64,000 nt of DNA from Mycolicibacterium moriokaense (lineage in GTDB: Bacteria; Actinomycetota; Actinomycetes; Mycobacteriales; Mycobacteriaceae): assembly GCF_010726085.1 (NCBI RefSeq), contig NZ_AP022560.1:2666001-2730000 (forward strand). Direction: 5' to 3'. Below the pieces are notes generated by a model, which did no database searches, was not told where the DNA came from, and saw only the letters and a list, made by a program, of their open reading frames with translations. Each line of letters begins with the position of its first letter. Within the stretch, counting starts at the first letter, position 1. This document shows, one piece after another, positions 17,293-25,680 of this stretch. Position numbers and translations under genes: made by a program.

Positions 17293-17961
17293 GTGAAAGG
17301 CAGCGACCAGCAGGGGAAGTCGAACCTCGCGGCGACCAGTTGGGCGTTGTTGGGCATGCTCTCCTACGAATACGAGCTGTCGGGCTATGACATCCGCAAA
17401 TGGATCGACTGGAGCATGCGGTTCTTCTACGGGAGCCCTGCGTACAGCCAGATCTACTCCGAACTCCGCAAGCTCGAGCAGCTCGGCTATGTGACGTCGC
17501 GTGTCGAGGACGGCGGGACCCGCAATCGCAGGCTGTACAAAATCACCGAGGCGGGGATGGACGCCCTCACGCGGTGGGCGAATGAATCGCCCCTGGACCC
17601 GCCGGTGCTCAAGCACAGCCCGTTGCTGAGGGTGACGTTCGGGCACCTCACCACTCCGGCCAGGCTCAAGGAGATGCTGCAGGAGCACCTGGCCTACGCC
17701 GATGAAATGCACCGCAGCGCGGCCAAGGACGCGAAGTGGGCCAAAGCTGATCCGTCATGGGCATATGCGCGCGTGGCGCTGCAATGGGCCGAACGGTATT
17801 ACGCCAACGAGCGCGAGCTGACCTTGAAGATGATCAAGGAACTCGACGAGGCGGAGGCCCAGTTCCCGCGGGCCGGCGACGGCGGGCAGGGGAAGATCCC
17901 GTGGCCCGCACCGGATTACTGGTACGAGATCGAGAAGAAGGCCGAAGCCGACGACGCGTGA
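17293..17961 (+). CDS. PadR-family transcriptional regulator
   Basis: A 222-residue PadR regulator. The N-terminal winged helix (about 15-95) includes WALLGMLSYEYELSGYDIRK and YSQIYSELRKLEQLGYVTSR, then a basic wing ending GTRNRRLYKITEAG. A C-terminal helical domain (about 100-200) with HLAYADEMH is the dimerisation region of the PadR-s/Vir type. It stops one base before the stop codon of the convergent kstD-like gene, with no room for a terminator. It is a candidate regulator of the island, but known PadR operators (ATGT/ACAT palindromes) do not resemble the motif found here. Confidence 0.88.
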   Translation: MKGSDQQGKSNLAATSWALLGMLSYEYELSGYDIRKWIDWSMRFFYGSPAYSQIYSELRKLEQLGYVTSRVEDGGTRNRRLYKITEAGMDALTRWANESPLDPPVLKHSPLLRVTFGHLTTPARLKEMLQEHLAYADEMHRSAAKDAKWAKADPSWAYARVALQWAERYYANERELTLKMIKELDEAEAQFPRAGDGGQGKIPWPAPDYWYEIEKKAEADDA

Positions 17962-19677
17962 CTATGTCGCTGCCGCCTCGGTCGCCGCTTCTGTGGCCGC
18001 GATGTAGCCGTACACCAGACCCTGCGCAATCGTCGCGCCCGCACCGGGGTACGTCGCTCCGAACGCATTCGCCGCGGTGTTGCCGATGGCGTACAGGCCG
18101 GGGATGGCAGTGCCGTCTTCGCGCAACACCCGGGCACGTTCGTCAGCACGCAGGCCACCGCACGTACCGAGGTCACTCAGCGTCATCTTCACCGCATAGA
18201 ACGGGCCCTTGTCCAGCGGGCGCAGGTTTGGGTTGGGCGTGATGGTCGGGTCGCCGTAGTATCGGTCGTACGCGCTTCTCCCGCGGCCGAAGTCGGAATC
18301 CTCACCGGCGCGGGCCAATTGGTCGAAGCGCGATACCGTCGCCACGAACTGTCCTTCCGGCACGTTCATCATTCGGGCCAATTCGCCGAGATCGGATGAG
18401 CGGTGGGCGATGCCGGCGTCGTACCACGACTGCGGAAGTGGCTGGCGTGGAAAGCAATCCGCGGCAAAGACGTAACTGTTGCGGTACTGCTGATCGAAGA
18501 CGATCCACATTGTTTCGATCGGATCACCGGAGCGCTCGCGTTCGAGGACGCACTGTCCGAACGACATGTAGTCGGCCGCCTCGTTGGTGAACCGGCTGCC
18601 CGTCTGGTCGACGATCAGCGAGCCCGGCAGGGCTCGTTCGGCCAGCATGACCAGCGGGGCGCCCCCGGGAAGCGGAGCGACCGCCGGAAACCACCACGCC
18701 TGATCCATGAGAGCGATTCCCGCACCGGCATCCTGGGCGATCCGGATCGCGTCGCCGGTGTTGGTCTCGGCGCCCAGGCTGGTGTGTTCGCCGAGCGACT
18801 CGGACTGGAACTTCCACCGCATGTCCATGTTGTGGTCGAATCCGCCGGCCGCCAGGATCACTCCGCGTCGCGCGTTGACCGCGATCTCGTGACCGTCGTG
18901 CGAGACGACGGCTCCGGTAACCCTGCCGTCCTCGGTGATCAACCGCACCAGCGCGGTCTCCGTCCACACCCCGACGCCGGCGCGCAGGATCCCGGCGAAC
19001 AGGCCGGCGGCCAGGGCCTGACCGCCCGCGGCGTAGCGCCTGCCGATCAGCAGGCCACCTGCGCCCTGCGCCAGCCGTTTGGCGATGAGCGGCAAGCCTT
19101 TTCGGGGAACCCGCGCCATCAGGTTCATCCAGCGATAGTCCGCCCCGGTGGTGGGCATCGGCACGGTTGGCTCCATCAGCCCGGGACGCAGCCGTGAGCC
19201 GTACTGGCCGAGCACCGAGGTGTTGAAGGGTTTGCACTCACAGGTCCGCCCCACCGCACTTCCGCCGGGATGCTCCGGGTGGTAGTCGGAGTATTCCTTT
19301 GCCCACATGAACTTCAGCGGTGTCGTGCGCCGCAGCATCGCCACCGTTTCGGGAAGGTGGGCGACGAAACTCTCCGATCGCTGCGCGGGCGCGGTGCCGT
19401 CGACGACGGACTCCAGATACGTGCGCGCCTGCGAGGCGGTGTCACCCGCGCCGTTCTCCGCCAAAACCTGGCTTGCAGGGAACCACAGTGCACCACCGGA
19501 GCGCGCCGTGGACCCACCCACATATGGCGACTTCTCGACGATCAGCACCTTCAGCCCACGTTCAGCGGCCGCCAGCGCCGCCGCCATGCCCGTACCGGAG
19601 CCCACGACAAGCAGATCAACGGTCGTATCGGTCATCGGCAGGCCCGCGGGGATGGTCGCCTGAAAAGCACTCGTCAC
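17962..19677 (-). CDS. kstD: 3-ketosteroid delta1-dehydrogenase-like flavoprotein
   Basis: A 571-residue FAD enzyme of the KstD/fumarate reductase family that would remove hydrogens from C1 and C2 of a 3-ketosteroid. The FAD motif LLVVGSGTGMAAALAAAERG begins near residue 22, followed by GGSTARSGGALWFP. The C-terminal GPFYAVKMTLSDLGTCGG places Tyr494 near the catalytic tyrosine known at 487 in rhodococcal KstD1, and ATYPGAGATIAQG completes the FAD site. The GTG at 19677 is chosen because TAATGT lies six bases before it. It is divergent from kshA across 98 bp, matching the joint role of KstD and Ksh in opening the steroid B ring. Which of several mycobacterial paralogues it equals is uncertain. 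Confidence 0.82.
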   Translation of the reverse strand: MTSAFQATIPAGLPMTDTTVDLLVVGSGTGMAAALAAAERGLKVLIVEKSPYVGGSTARSGGALWFPASQVLAENGAGDTASQARTYLESVVDGTAPAQRSESFVAHLPETVAMLRRTTPLKFMWAKEYSDYHPEHPGGSAVGRTCECKPFNTSVLGQYGSRLRPGLMEPTVPMPTTGADYRWMNLMARVPRKGLPLIAKRLAQGAGGLLIGRRYAAGGQALAAGLFAGILRAGVGVWTETALVRLITEDGRVTGAVVSHDGHEIAVNARRGVILAAGGFDHNMDMRWKFQSESLGEHTSLGAETNTGDAIRIAQDAGAGIALMDQAWWFPAVAPLPGGAPLVMLAERALPGSLIVDQTGSRFTNEAADYMSFGQCVLERERSGDPIETMWIVFDQQYRNSYVFAADCFPRQPLPQSWYDAGIAHRSSDLGELARMMNVPEGQFVATVSRFDQLARAGEDSDFGRGRSAYDRYYGDPTITPNPNLRPLDKGPFYAVKMTLSDLGTCGGLRADERARVLREDGTAIPGLYAIGNTAANAFGATYPGAGATIAQGLVYGYIAATEAATEAAAT

Positions 19678-19683
19678 GCCTCG

Positions 19684-19689
19684 ACATTA
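19684..19689 (-). promoter_or_regulatory. Predicted -10 element of leaderless kstD-like promoter
   Basis: The minus strand reads TAATGT, six bases, then GTG at 19677. Confidence 0.6.
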
Positions 19690-19718
19690 GGTCGGGCCAA
19701 TCGCGGTGGTAGGGAGTT

Positions 19719-19734
19719 TCCCTCCCAGCGGGAC
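19719..19734 (+). promoter_or_regulatory. Island motif copy 2 (kstD/kshA divergent promoter)
   Basis: TCCCTCCCAGCGGGAC. Its centre is 49.5 bp from both the kshA ATG and the kstD-like GTG, exactly mid-way in the 98-bp divergent region. The arms TCCC and GGGA are inverted. Confidence 0.6.
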
Positions 19735-19763
19735 GATCGCCTCCATCGGCACTGCAGCCGACG

Positions 19764-19769
19764 TAGAAA
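19764..19769 (+). promoter_or_regulatory. Possible -10 element of leaderless kshA promoter
   Basis: TAGAAA followed by six bases and the ATG at 19776. The last position is A rather than the usual T, so confidence is lower. Confidence 0.4.
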
Positions 19770-19775
19770 CAGGCC

Positions 19776-20927
19776 ATGACGTTGCAGTCGGAAACCGATG
19801 CGGTTCGGCAGATCGAAGCTTCAGCGACGCCGACCAGATTCGCCCGCGGCTGGCACTGCCTGGGCCTGACCAGGGACTTCGGCGACGGCCAACCGCACTC
19901 CGTGCGCGCTTTCGGCCAGAAGCTGGTGGTGTTCCGCAGCGGCGACGGCAGGATCAACGTGCTCGACGCCTACTGCCGTCACATGGGCGGGGACCTCAGC
20001 CAGGGTGCGGTGAAGGGCAACGAGATCGCGTGTCCGTTCCACGACTGGCGGTGGGGCGGCGACGGCCGATGCAAGAACGTGCCCTACAGCAAGCGGACGC
20101 CGAGGCTGGCCCGCACCGCGACGTGGACCACCCTCGAACAGGACGGGATGTTGTTCGTGTGGAACGACCCCGAGGGCAACCCGCCGCCACCCGAGGTTGC
20201 CATCCCCCGGATCGAGGGCGCGACGAGCGATGAGTGGACCGACTGGCATTGGTACACCACTGTCGTCAACACCAACTGCCGCGAGATCATCGACAACGTC
20301 GTCGACATGGCGCACTTCTTCTACATCCACGGATCGCTGCCGACGCACTTCAAGAACATCTTCGAGGGCCACGTCGCGACCCAGTACATGAACAGTCGAG
20401 GCCGCCCCGATCTGGGTGAACCCGGCGAGACGCGGCTCCTCGGAACCACCTCGGTGGCATCGTATTTCGGGCCGTCGTTCATGATCGACGACCTGACCTA
20501 CCACTACGAGGACACCGACCACAAGACGATACTGATCAACTGCCACTATCCCATCGACGCGAATTCTTTTGTGCTGCAGTACGGCATCATCGTGAAGAAG
20601 TCGGAGACGTTACCCGGCGATGCGGCGCTGCAGACGGCGATCGCCCTCGGAGACTTCGTAAAGATGGGCTTCGAGCAGGACGTCGAGATCTGGAAGAACA
20701 AGGCGCGCATCGACAATCCGCTGCTGTGCGAGGAGGACGGGCCGGTCTACCAGCTGCGTCGGTGGTACGAACAGTTCTACGTCGATGTCGCCGACATCGA
20801 GCCCGACATGGTGGACCGCTTCGAATACGAGCTCGACACCACCAGTCCCCTCGAAGAATGGATGAAGATCGTCGAGGAGAACTTGGAGGCTCAAGGGGCG
20901 CAAGCGGCGGGGCCGGGAAGCTCCTGA
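19776..20927 (+). CDS. kshA: 3-ketosteroid 9alpha-hydroxylase, oxygenase component
   Basis: A 383-residue Rieske non-haem iron oxygenase that hydroxylates C9 of 3-ketosteroids; with KstD this opens ring B. The Rieske cluster ligands are C67, H69, C86 and H89, the same numbering as M. tuberculosis KshA, and the mononuclear iron site includes H180 and H185 in NVVDMAHFFYIH. The length matches KshA. It needs a KshB-type reductase, which is not in the window. Its stop overlaps the ATG of a 96-residue cysteine-rich protein by one base. Several KshA paralogues with different steroid preferences exist in actinobacteria, so the substrate is open. Confidence 0.9.
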   Translation: MTLQSETDAVRQIEASATPTRFARGWHCLGLTRDFGDGQPHSVRAFGQKLVVFRSGDGRINVLDAYCRHMGGDLSQGAVKGNEIACPFHDWRWGGDGRCKNVPYSKRTPRLARTATWTTLEQDGMLFVWNDPEGNPPPPEVAIPRIEGATSDEWTDWHWYTTVVNTNCREIIDNVVDMAHFFYIHGSLPTHFKNIFEGHVATQYMNSRGRPDLGEPGETRLLGTTSVASYFGPSFMIDDLTYHYEDTDHKTILINCHYPIDANSFVLQYGIIVKKSETLPGDAALQTAIALGDFVKMGFEQDVEIWKNKARIDNPLLCEEDGPVYQLRRWYEQFYVDVADIEPDMVDRFEYELDTTSPLEEWMKIVEENLEAQGAQAAGPGSS

Positions 20928-21217
20928 TGGCCGTCCGGCCCGACAACCGCCTTGCCGACTCGCCAATGGTGCCGGTGTCCTGCCGCATATGTGGAGCCTG
21001 CGTGTCCGCTCGCAAGAGCAGCTGGAACCAGACCAGCGTCCAGTGGAACGCCCAGGCGCAGGCGTCCTGCCTGGAGCGGCGCGAGGCGCAGCGCCTGGCC
21101 GCGCACTCGACTCGTCCAGTGTTCCTGGGCTGCTCAGCGCTGACCGCCTCGATCATCGACGCGGTCCGCAGCGGCGATCTGCCCGTCGTCGATGAATCGG
21201 TGCGGGTGACGACGTAG
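20927..21217 (+). CDS. Small cysteine-rich protein of unknown function, coupled to kshA
   Basis: A 96-residue protein not recognised with certainty. It carries C19, C22 and C25 in SCRICGACVSARKSSW, then C48 and C69, and a Trp/Gln-rich stretch NQTSVQWNAQAQ. Three closely spaced cysteines plus further ones suggest an iron-sulfur or zinc site, and it could be an electron carrier or a maturation or stability factor for the oxygenase. Its ATG overlaps the kshA stop (TGATG), so it is made with KshA. There is no signal peptide. The GTG of the next SDR follows ten bases later. The function is inferred only from motif and position. Confidence 0.7.
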   Translation: MAVRPDNRLADSPMVPVSCRICGACVSARKSSWNQTSVQWNAQAQASCLERREAQRLAAHSTRPVFLGCSALTASIIDAVRSGDLPVVDESVRVTT

Positions 21218-21220
21218 CTT
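21215..21220 (+). promoter_or_regulatory. Possible -10 element for the SDR at 21228
   Basis: TAGCTT overlaps the stop codon of the preceding gene and lies seven bases before the GTG at 21228. It could give the SDR its own leaderless transcript in addition to read-through from kshA. Confidence 0.35.
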
Positions 21221-21227
21221 CGACTGT

Positions 21228-22037
21228 GTGACACACACTGAGCCGCCGGTGGCGGTTGTGACAGGGGCAAGTCGTGGTGCGGGGCGCGGCATCGCCGCCG
21301 CGCTCATCGCCGACGGGTGGCGGGTGTACCTCACGGGCAGAACCGTGAGCGACCCGGGAGACGGTGGGATCGCCGTACCCGTCGACCACCGTGACGACGA
21401 CGCCGTCGCCGCCCTGTTCGAGCTAGTCAACGACGAGCAGGGCCGGCTGGATCTACTGGTGAACAACGCCGCGGCCGTTCACGACGCGCTGGTCAGCCCA
21501 AAACCGTTCTGGGAGAAGCCTCTCGAGTTGGCTGAGATTCTCGACGTGGGCCTGCGGTCGGCGTATGTGGCGTCCTGGTGTGCAGCACCGCTGATGGTGC
21601 GCGGAGGCGGCGGGCTGATCGCGTTCACGTCGTCGCCCGGATCGGTGTGCTACATGCACGGCCCCGCCTACGGCGCACAGAAAGCGGGCGTCGACAAGAT
21701 GGCCGCCGACATGGCCGTCGACTTCCGCGACACCGGGGTGTCGACGGTGTCGATCTGGATGGGGATCCTGCTTACCGAACGCATCCGCAGTGCCTTCGAC
21801 GGCCATCCCGAGGGGTTGGCCGAGACGGCCAAGCACGCAGAAACCCCCGAATTCACCGGCCATGTAATCAACGCGCTGTACCGCGATCCCGACATCGCAC
21901 AGCTGTCCGGTCACACCGTGATCGGCGCCGAGATCGCGCAGCGGTATGGCATCACCGACGAGGACGGCAGACAACCGCCGTCGCACCGCGACATGATGGG
22001 CGCACCGCGGGAGCCGAGCTCGGTGATCGTGCGCTAG
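21228..22037 (+). CDS. SDR-family oxidoreductase (DHRS1-like)
   Basis: A 269-residue SDR with VVTGASRGAGRGIAAALIADG as cofactor site (TGASRGAG near residue 11), LLVNNAAAVHD in place of NNAG, catalytic serine in AFTSSPGSV, and Y-G-A-Q-K as the Tyr-x-x-x-Lys pair. The variable loop and YRDPDIAQLSGHTVIGAEIA resemble dehydrogenase/reductase SDR member 1 homologues. It follows kshA and the cysteine-rich gene in the same direction and is the last gene before a convergent terminator region. Substrate unknown; a steroid hydroxyl is plausible from context. Confidence 0.85.
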   Translation: MTHTEPPVAVVTGASRGAGRGIAAALIADGWRVYLTGRTVSDPGDGGIAVPVDHRDDDAVAALFELVNDEQGRLDLLVNNAAAVHDALVSPKPFWEKPLELAEILDVGLRSAYVASWCAAPLMVRGGGGLIAFTSSPGSVCYMHGPAYGAQKAGVDKMAADMAVDFRDTGVSTVSIWMGILLTERIRSAFDGHPEGLAETAKHAETPEFTGHVINALYRDPDIAQLSGHTVIGAEIAQRYGITDEDGRQPPSHRDMMGAPREPSSVIVR

Positions 22038-22056
22038 GTTCAAACGCCGGGCCTGT

Positions 22057-22109
22057 CCCCAGCTTCGCGGGGCCCAGAGAGATCGCGCTTTCAGCAAGAT
22101 TCGCGATCT
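22057..22109. terminator. Two hairpins between convergent genes
   Basis: The first is CCCC-N8-GGGG (22057-22072), flanked by GGGCC and GGCCC. The second pairs AGATCGCG (22080-22087) with CGCGATCT (22102-22109) around a 14-base loop. They lie in the 101-bp gap between the SDR and the convergent gene at 22139 and probably end transcription from both sides. Confidence 0.55.
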
Positions 22110-22138
22110 GCCCGCAGTCTCGGCGACCGCCGTAGACG

Positions 22139-23215
22139 CTAGGCCAATTGGAACGCGCTGATCGGTGCCTCGTCCGGATACGTCGCCGGTCCGCCCAGAT
22201 CATAGGCTGCGTTGAGCGCCATGATGAACTGCGGATCGTGTAGCGGCTCACTGGGAATGTCGAGCCTGACGCCGTTCTTGCCGGCGTTGTCGACGAGCAT
22301 GTCGATCGCCTTGTCGATCGTCAGATCGTCGGAGCCGTCCATGTTCTTCTTCAGCTCGTCGAAGTCCTCGAACACCTCAGCCGACCAATGCACGAGGAAG
22401 CGAAGCTCGTCGGTGTGGTGCCGGGCGATCACGTCATCGCCGTTCTTGAGCAGCCAATGGTCGCGGTCGGCGGGATCGCCGGTGAACACCGTGTCGAACG
22501 CCAGCCCGGCGGGAATCTGTTGCTCCAACGGGCCGTTGGCCTCGCCGCGGTGCACCATCATCTCGTTCTGGACCAGCACACCGCGGTTGTAGATCGGCGG
22601 CTTGACGCGCTGCGGCTCCTTCAGCGGGCCGTCGGGCCAGTAGGTGAAACCGCTGCCCTCGTCGTGGGAGAACCAGGTGATCACCTGGGCCATCTTGATC
22701 AGGTAGTCGCGGAACAACCCGGACTTGCCCATCACGCTGGTCAACCATGTCGGCGCATTCTCGTGGCGCACGCCGCGGAAACTGGGGGAGTCCAGATGGC
22801 CGGGGTCGCGGTTGGCGCACGGCCCGTTGATGTTGAACAGCATCATCTGCGGCTTGGCGTATACGGCGCTCCAATAGCTCTTGGCGAGGTCGACGAACCG
22901 CTGGTTGTAGAAGCAGTCGTGCAGTTCGGGATAGAGCACCGTGCCGTAGTTGGCGAGGTAGCCGCGAAAGGTCGGCGTGAGGAACAAGTCCAGCGACGGC
23001 TCGAAGCCCTCGGGGAACATGCCGCTCATCGTGGCGATCAGTTCCTCGGCGGACGCGAAATGCTGCGCGATGATCAGCCGCCACGGCCCCTGGGTGCGGA
23101 CGACGTCCAGCAGCCGATCCCGTTGATCGTCGGTGTACACACCGTCGATCTCGCGAGGCGGTGACACGGGTCGCAGAATGTCGGAAAGCTCCATCCGGCG
23201 TTCTTCGGTGAGCAT
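22139..23215 (-). CDS. Unassigned 358-residue protein with possible H-x-D...H iron site
   Basis: Not recognised as a named family. The sequence is soluble, without signal peptide or membrane spans. H140-L-D142 in RDPGHLDSPSFRG and H222 in NEMMVHRGEANG are spaced like the facial triad of cupin-fold Fe(II)/2-oxoglutarate dioxygenases, with Arg223 right after the distal His. The start at ATG 23215 is preferred over GTG 23221 because AGGAG lies five bases before it. It is transcribed alone, convergent with the kshA operon, with an island motif copy 75 bp upstream, so it is probably expressed with the steroid genes. A ring- or side-chain-hydroxylating role is speculation. Confidence 0.65.
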   Translation of the reverse strand: MLTEERRMELSDILRPVSPPREIDGVYTDDQRDRLLDVVRTQGPWRLIIAQHFASAEELIATMSGMFPEGFEPSLDLFLTPTFRGYLANYGTVLYPELHDCFYNQRFVDLAKSYWSAVYAKPQMMLFNINGPCANRDPGHLDSPSFRGVRHENAPTWLTSVMGKSGLFRDYLIKMAQVITWFSHDEGSGFTYWPDGPLKEPQRVKPPIYNRGVLVQNEMMVHRGEANGPLEQQIPAGLAFDTVFTGDPADRDHWLLKNGDDVIARHHTDELRFLVHWSAEVFEDFDELKKNMDGSDDLTIDKAIDMLVDNAGKNGVRLDIPSEPLHDPQFIMALNAAYDLGGPATYPDEAPISAFQLA

Positions 23216-23282
23216 GTCCACTCCTAAGGGTGTCGTCGTTGGGTCGAGTGTGCTGTCGGCGGGGGCCTCATGGGTCGTGGCC

Positions 23283-23298
23283 GTCCGGTGATCGGGAG
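23283..23298 (+). promoter_or_regulatory. Island motif copy 3 (upstream of the 22139-23215 gene)
   Basis: GTCCGGTGATCGGGAG, matching the copy at 38312 in 13 of 16 bases. A CACACT -10-like hexamer on the minus strand at 23247-23252 would place the start of transcription about 49 bp from the motif centre. The motif is in the opposite orientation relative to its gene compared with most other copies. Confidence 0.5.
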
Positions 23299-23374
23299 GT
23301 CTATTTCTTGGTGAGCAGACCGAAAGTGATACGACACGCCGAGAAGTAGGAACACTTTGTGTCTGCTGCTCGCG

Positions 23375-24307
23375 CTAAAACGGGAGTGGGTGAGCGAACT
23401 TCGCGCGCAGGAGTCCGCCGATCTCCGCGATCGCGAGCCTCCCGCGTGCGGTCGCATCCGAGCGCATCAAGAACCCGTGATACGCGCCCGGATAGCGGGT
23501 GACGGTGGTTTGGACGCCCGCGTCGCGCAGCCGTGCCGCGTAGCGCTCACCCCAGTCGCGGATCGGATCGCACTCTGCGGTGACGACGATCGCGGGCGGC
23601 AGACCACTCAGATCCGTTGCATAGGCAGGAAAACGGTATTCGTCGTGGGGGCCGCCGCTGGCATCGGCGAGCTCATGCATGTAGAGGATGTCGTCGTGAC
23701 GCAGCATTGGCGCATCTGTCAGCGCGACGATCGACTCCGCTTCCATGTCGCGGTCGAGACCCGGATACAGCAACACCTGGCAGCAGATGGCGGGGCCGCT
23801 GCGATCCCGCGCCGCCAGGGCCACCGCCGCGGCCAGCGAGCCACCCGCGCTGTCGCCCACCACCGCCAGTCGGGTGGGGTCGGCGCCCACCTGATCGGCG
23901 TGACCCGCGACCCATTCGGTGGCCGCATACGCGTCGTCGAACTGGGCAGGTGCGGGAGACTCCGGAGCGAGCCGGTACTCCACCGACACCACAGTGGCGT
24001 CGGACTGTGCGGCAAGCGTTCTCGCCAGTGGCTCGAACGAATGGTTGGACCCCATCACCATGCCACCACCGTGCAAGTAGACCAGAACGGGTGCTTCCGA
24101 CACGGTCGAGGGGCGGTAGATCCGGACGGGAATCTCACCGGCGGGGCCGGGGATCGCGCAGTCCTCGATATGCGCCATCGACGGCATGCCGTCCGGATGC
24201 GGTGCGGACTCGATCGCCTCGCGCACGGCCGCGAGGCCCCGCACCCGCATCGGCGGCACCTCACCGAACGAGGCGATTCGGGCGGCGGCGTCGGGGTCGA
24301 GTCTCAT
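23375..24307 (-). CDS. HSL-family alpha/beta hydrolase (esterase/lipase)
   Basis: A 310-residue family IV esterase. The oxyanion motif YLHGGGMVMGS (about 75-85), the nucleophile elbow GDSAGGSLAAAVAL, the acid in ECDPIRDWGE and the histidine in GAYHGFLMRS are all present. It should hydrolyse an ester of a medium-size alcohol or acid in the cytoplasm. Its ATG overlaps the SDR stop (ATGA), making it the last gene of the operon fadE-fadD-SnoaL-like-SDR-esterase. Given two Baeyer-Villiger enzymes in the island, cleavage of an ester made by them is a reasonable guess. Confidence 0.9.
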   Translation of the reverse strand: MRLDPDAAARIASFGEVPPMRVRGLAAVREAIESAPHPDGMPSMAHIEDCAIPGPAGEIPVRIYRPSTVSEAPVLVYLHGGGMVMGSNHSFEPLARTLAAQSDATVVSVEYRLAPESPAPAQFDDAYAATEWVAGHADQVGADPTRLAVVGDSAGGSLAAAVALAARDRSGPAICCQVLLYPGLDRDMEAESIVALTDAPMLRHDDILYMHELADASGGPHDEYRFPAYATDLSGLPPAIVVTAECDPIRDWGERYAARLRDAGVQTTVTRYPGAYHGFLMRSDATARGRLAIAEIGGLLRAKFAHPLPF

Positions 24308-25164
24308 TGGCGCGACGGGTCGAAGCGACGGCCCTTGCGTAGTGCCGGTGGCCGTTGGGAGGCAAGGATTTCTGCGCGTTCGGCCATCGCGGAGCCGACA
24401 TACTCCGGTTGGGTCAGCAGGTAGAAGCGTCCCTCCGCGGCCTGATCGAATACCACTTCCGCGGCGGCGACGGGATCCATCGCGTCGGCCTTGATGTCAA
24501 GCATCGCGCTGCGCTGCGACTCCGCCGCGGCGACGTCGCCGGTATCGACACCGCCGGCGGACTCGAAGATGTTGGACGCCACGGCTCCCGGCAGCACCGC
24601 CTGCACGTGGATGTGATCGTGGCCGGCCAGTTCGACCTCGAGTCGCAGACACTCGGTGAGTGCCAACACCGCGTGCTTGCTCATGATGTAGGGCGTCTGC
24701 AGGGGCACGGCGGCGACGCCGCCGATGGACGACAGGTTCCACACCCACGCCGGTTCCCCGGCCGCGATCATCGGCGGGAGGAACGCCCGCACGCCGTAGA
24801 AGACGCCACTGACGTTGATGTCGACCAGCCGTTTCCAGTTCTCGACCGGGGTGTCCCACAGATACCCGAACTGCTCGACACCGGCATTGTTGACCAGCAA
24901 CCGGACCGGACCGTGGTCGCGGTAGGTGCGCTCGGCCAGCGCCTGCATCGAATCAGGCTCGCGCACATCGCACTCCACGGCGACGGCATTGGCCCCAGTG
25001 CCCCCGAGCTCGTCCCGCAGTCGGGTGACCGCGGCGGCGTCGACATCGACGAGGACGACCGTCATTCCCAGCCCGGCGGCGTAGCGCGCCAGACCCGCAC
25101 CGATGCCTGCACCCGCGCCGGTGATGACGGCAACACCGCCGCCGAAGGTGTCGCGAGCGGACAT
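24304..25164 (-). CDS. Short-chain dehydrogenase/reductase (SDR)
   Basis: A 286-residue classical SDR. VITGAGAGIGAGLARYAAGL holds the TGxxxGIG site near residue 15, DVDAAAV sets the cofactor pocket (Asp favours NAD), LVNNAGVEQFG carries NNAG, and SSIGG plus YIMSKHAVLAL give Ser, Tyr and Lys. An extended C-terminus after FYLLTQPEYVG is typical of mycobacterial SDRs in lipid clusters. It sits six bases downstream of the SnoaL-like gene and overlaps the esterase start. Confidence 0.88.
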   Translation of the reverse strand: MSARDTFGGGVAVITGAGAGIGAGLARYAAGLGMTVVLVDVDAAAVTRLRDELGGTGANAVAVECDVREPDSMQALAERTYRDHGPVRLLVNNAGVEQFGYLWDTPVENWKRLVDINVSGVFYGVRAFLPPMIAAGEPAWVWNLSSIGGVAAVPLQTPYIMSKHAVLALTECLRLEVELAGHDHIHVQAVLPGAVASNIFESAGGVDTGDVAAAESQRSAMLDIKADAMDPVAAAEVVFDQAAEGRFYLLTQPEYVGSAMAERAEILASQRPPALRKGRRFDPSRQ

Positions 25165-25170
25165 ACCCGC

Positions 25171-25653
25171 TTAGGAGCCGGCCGCGGAGGCCGCGCTGCG
25201 GTAGTCCGCCAGCGGCACCGAATCCTCAGCGTCGAGAATGACTTTCATCGACGTGAATACGAGGCCGTGGTCGGCTGGGCGGATGCCGACGTCGACGACA
25301 CCGCTGGATACGGCGAACGGCAACGCGTTGGTGACCTGGTTGACGAACAGGTAGAAGCGGACGTTGGTCACGGGGCCGTCGACCCCGGTCCGGAATATGT
25401 TCGTCGCATGATGGCGCAGCGGGTAGGGGTTCTCGTTGCGGTGCTGGGTCAGCCACGCCAGAGTTTCGGCGCCGCCATGCAGCTCGGCCGCCAGCAGTTC
25501 CTCGAACGGGCAGGCACCGGACTCGGATCGGCTGAGGTATTCCATCTCATCGCCGATGCGTAGCGCCAACTCGTCGAAATGTCCCTGGTCGTAGTGGTAC
25601 CAGAAGCCGGCGATGAACTCCTGTGCCTCGGGCAGCGTGATCGCGTCGCTCAT
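25171..25653 (-). CDS. SnoaL-like (NTF2-fold) protein
   Basis: A 160-residue protein with the NTF2-like alpha+beta cone: an N-terminal helix EAQEFIAGFWYHYDQGHFDE, then LALRIGDEMEYLSRSESG and a beta-rich half with HHATNIFRTGVDGPVTNVRF. Such proteins act as isomerases, hydrolases or cyclases (delta5-3-ketosteroid isomerase, limonene epoxide hydrolase, SnoaL) or as the beta subunit of ring-hydroxylating oxygenases. No certain catalytic residue could be assigned. The ATG at 25653 is used instead of a TTG at 25665. It lies 27 bases after fadD in the same operon. Confidence 0.75.
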   Translation of the reverse strand: MSDAITLPEAQEFIAGFWYHYDQGHFDELALRIGDEMEYLSRSESGACPFEELLAAELHGGAETLAWLTQHRNENPYPLRHHATNIFRTGVDGPVTNVRFYLFVNQVTNALPFAVSSGVVDVGIRPADHGLVFTSMKVILDAEDSVPLADYRSAASAAGS

Positions 25654-25680
25654 GGCGTCAGTCAACAGCCGCCGGTTGCC

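Noticed and set aside
19678..19775. KstR-type operator in the kstD/kshA gap
   Set aside because: No TnnAACnnGTTnnA or similar AAC/GTT palindrome was found; only the island motif is present.
20726..20926. Upstream extension of the cysteine-rich gene into kshA
   Set aside because: The extra 67 codons lie inside kshA in another frame; the ATG overlapping the kshA stop gives the usual coupled start.
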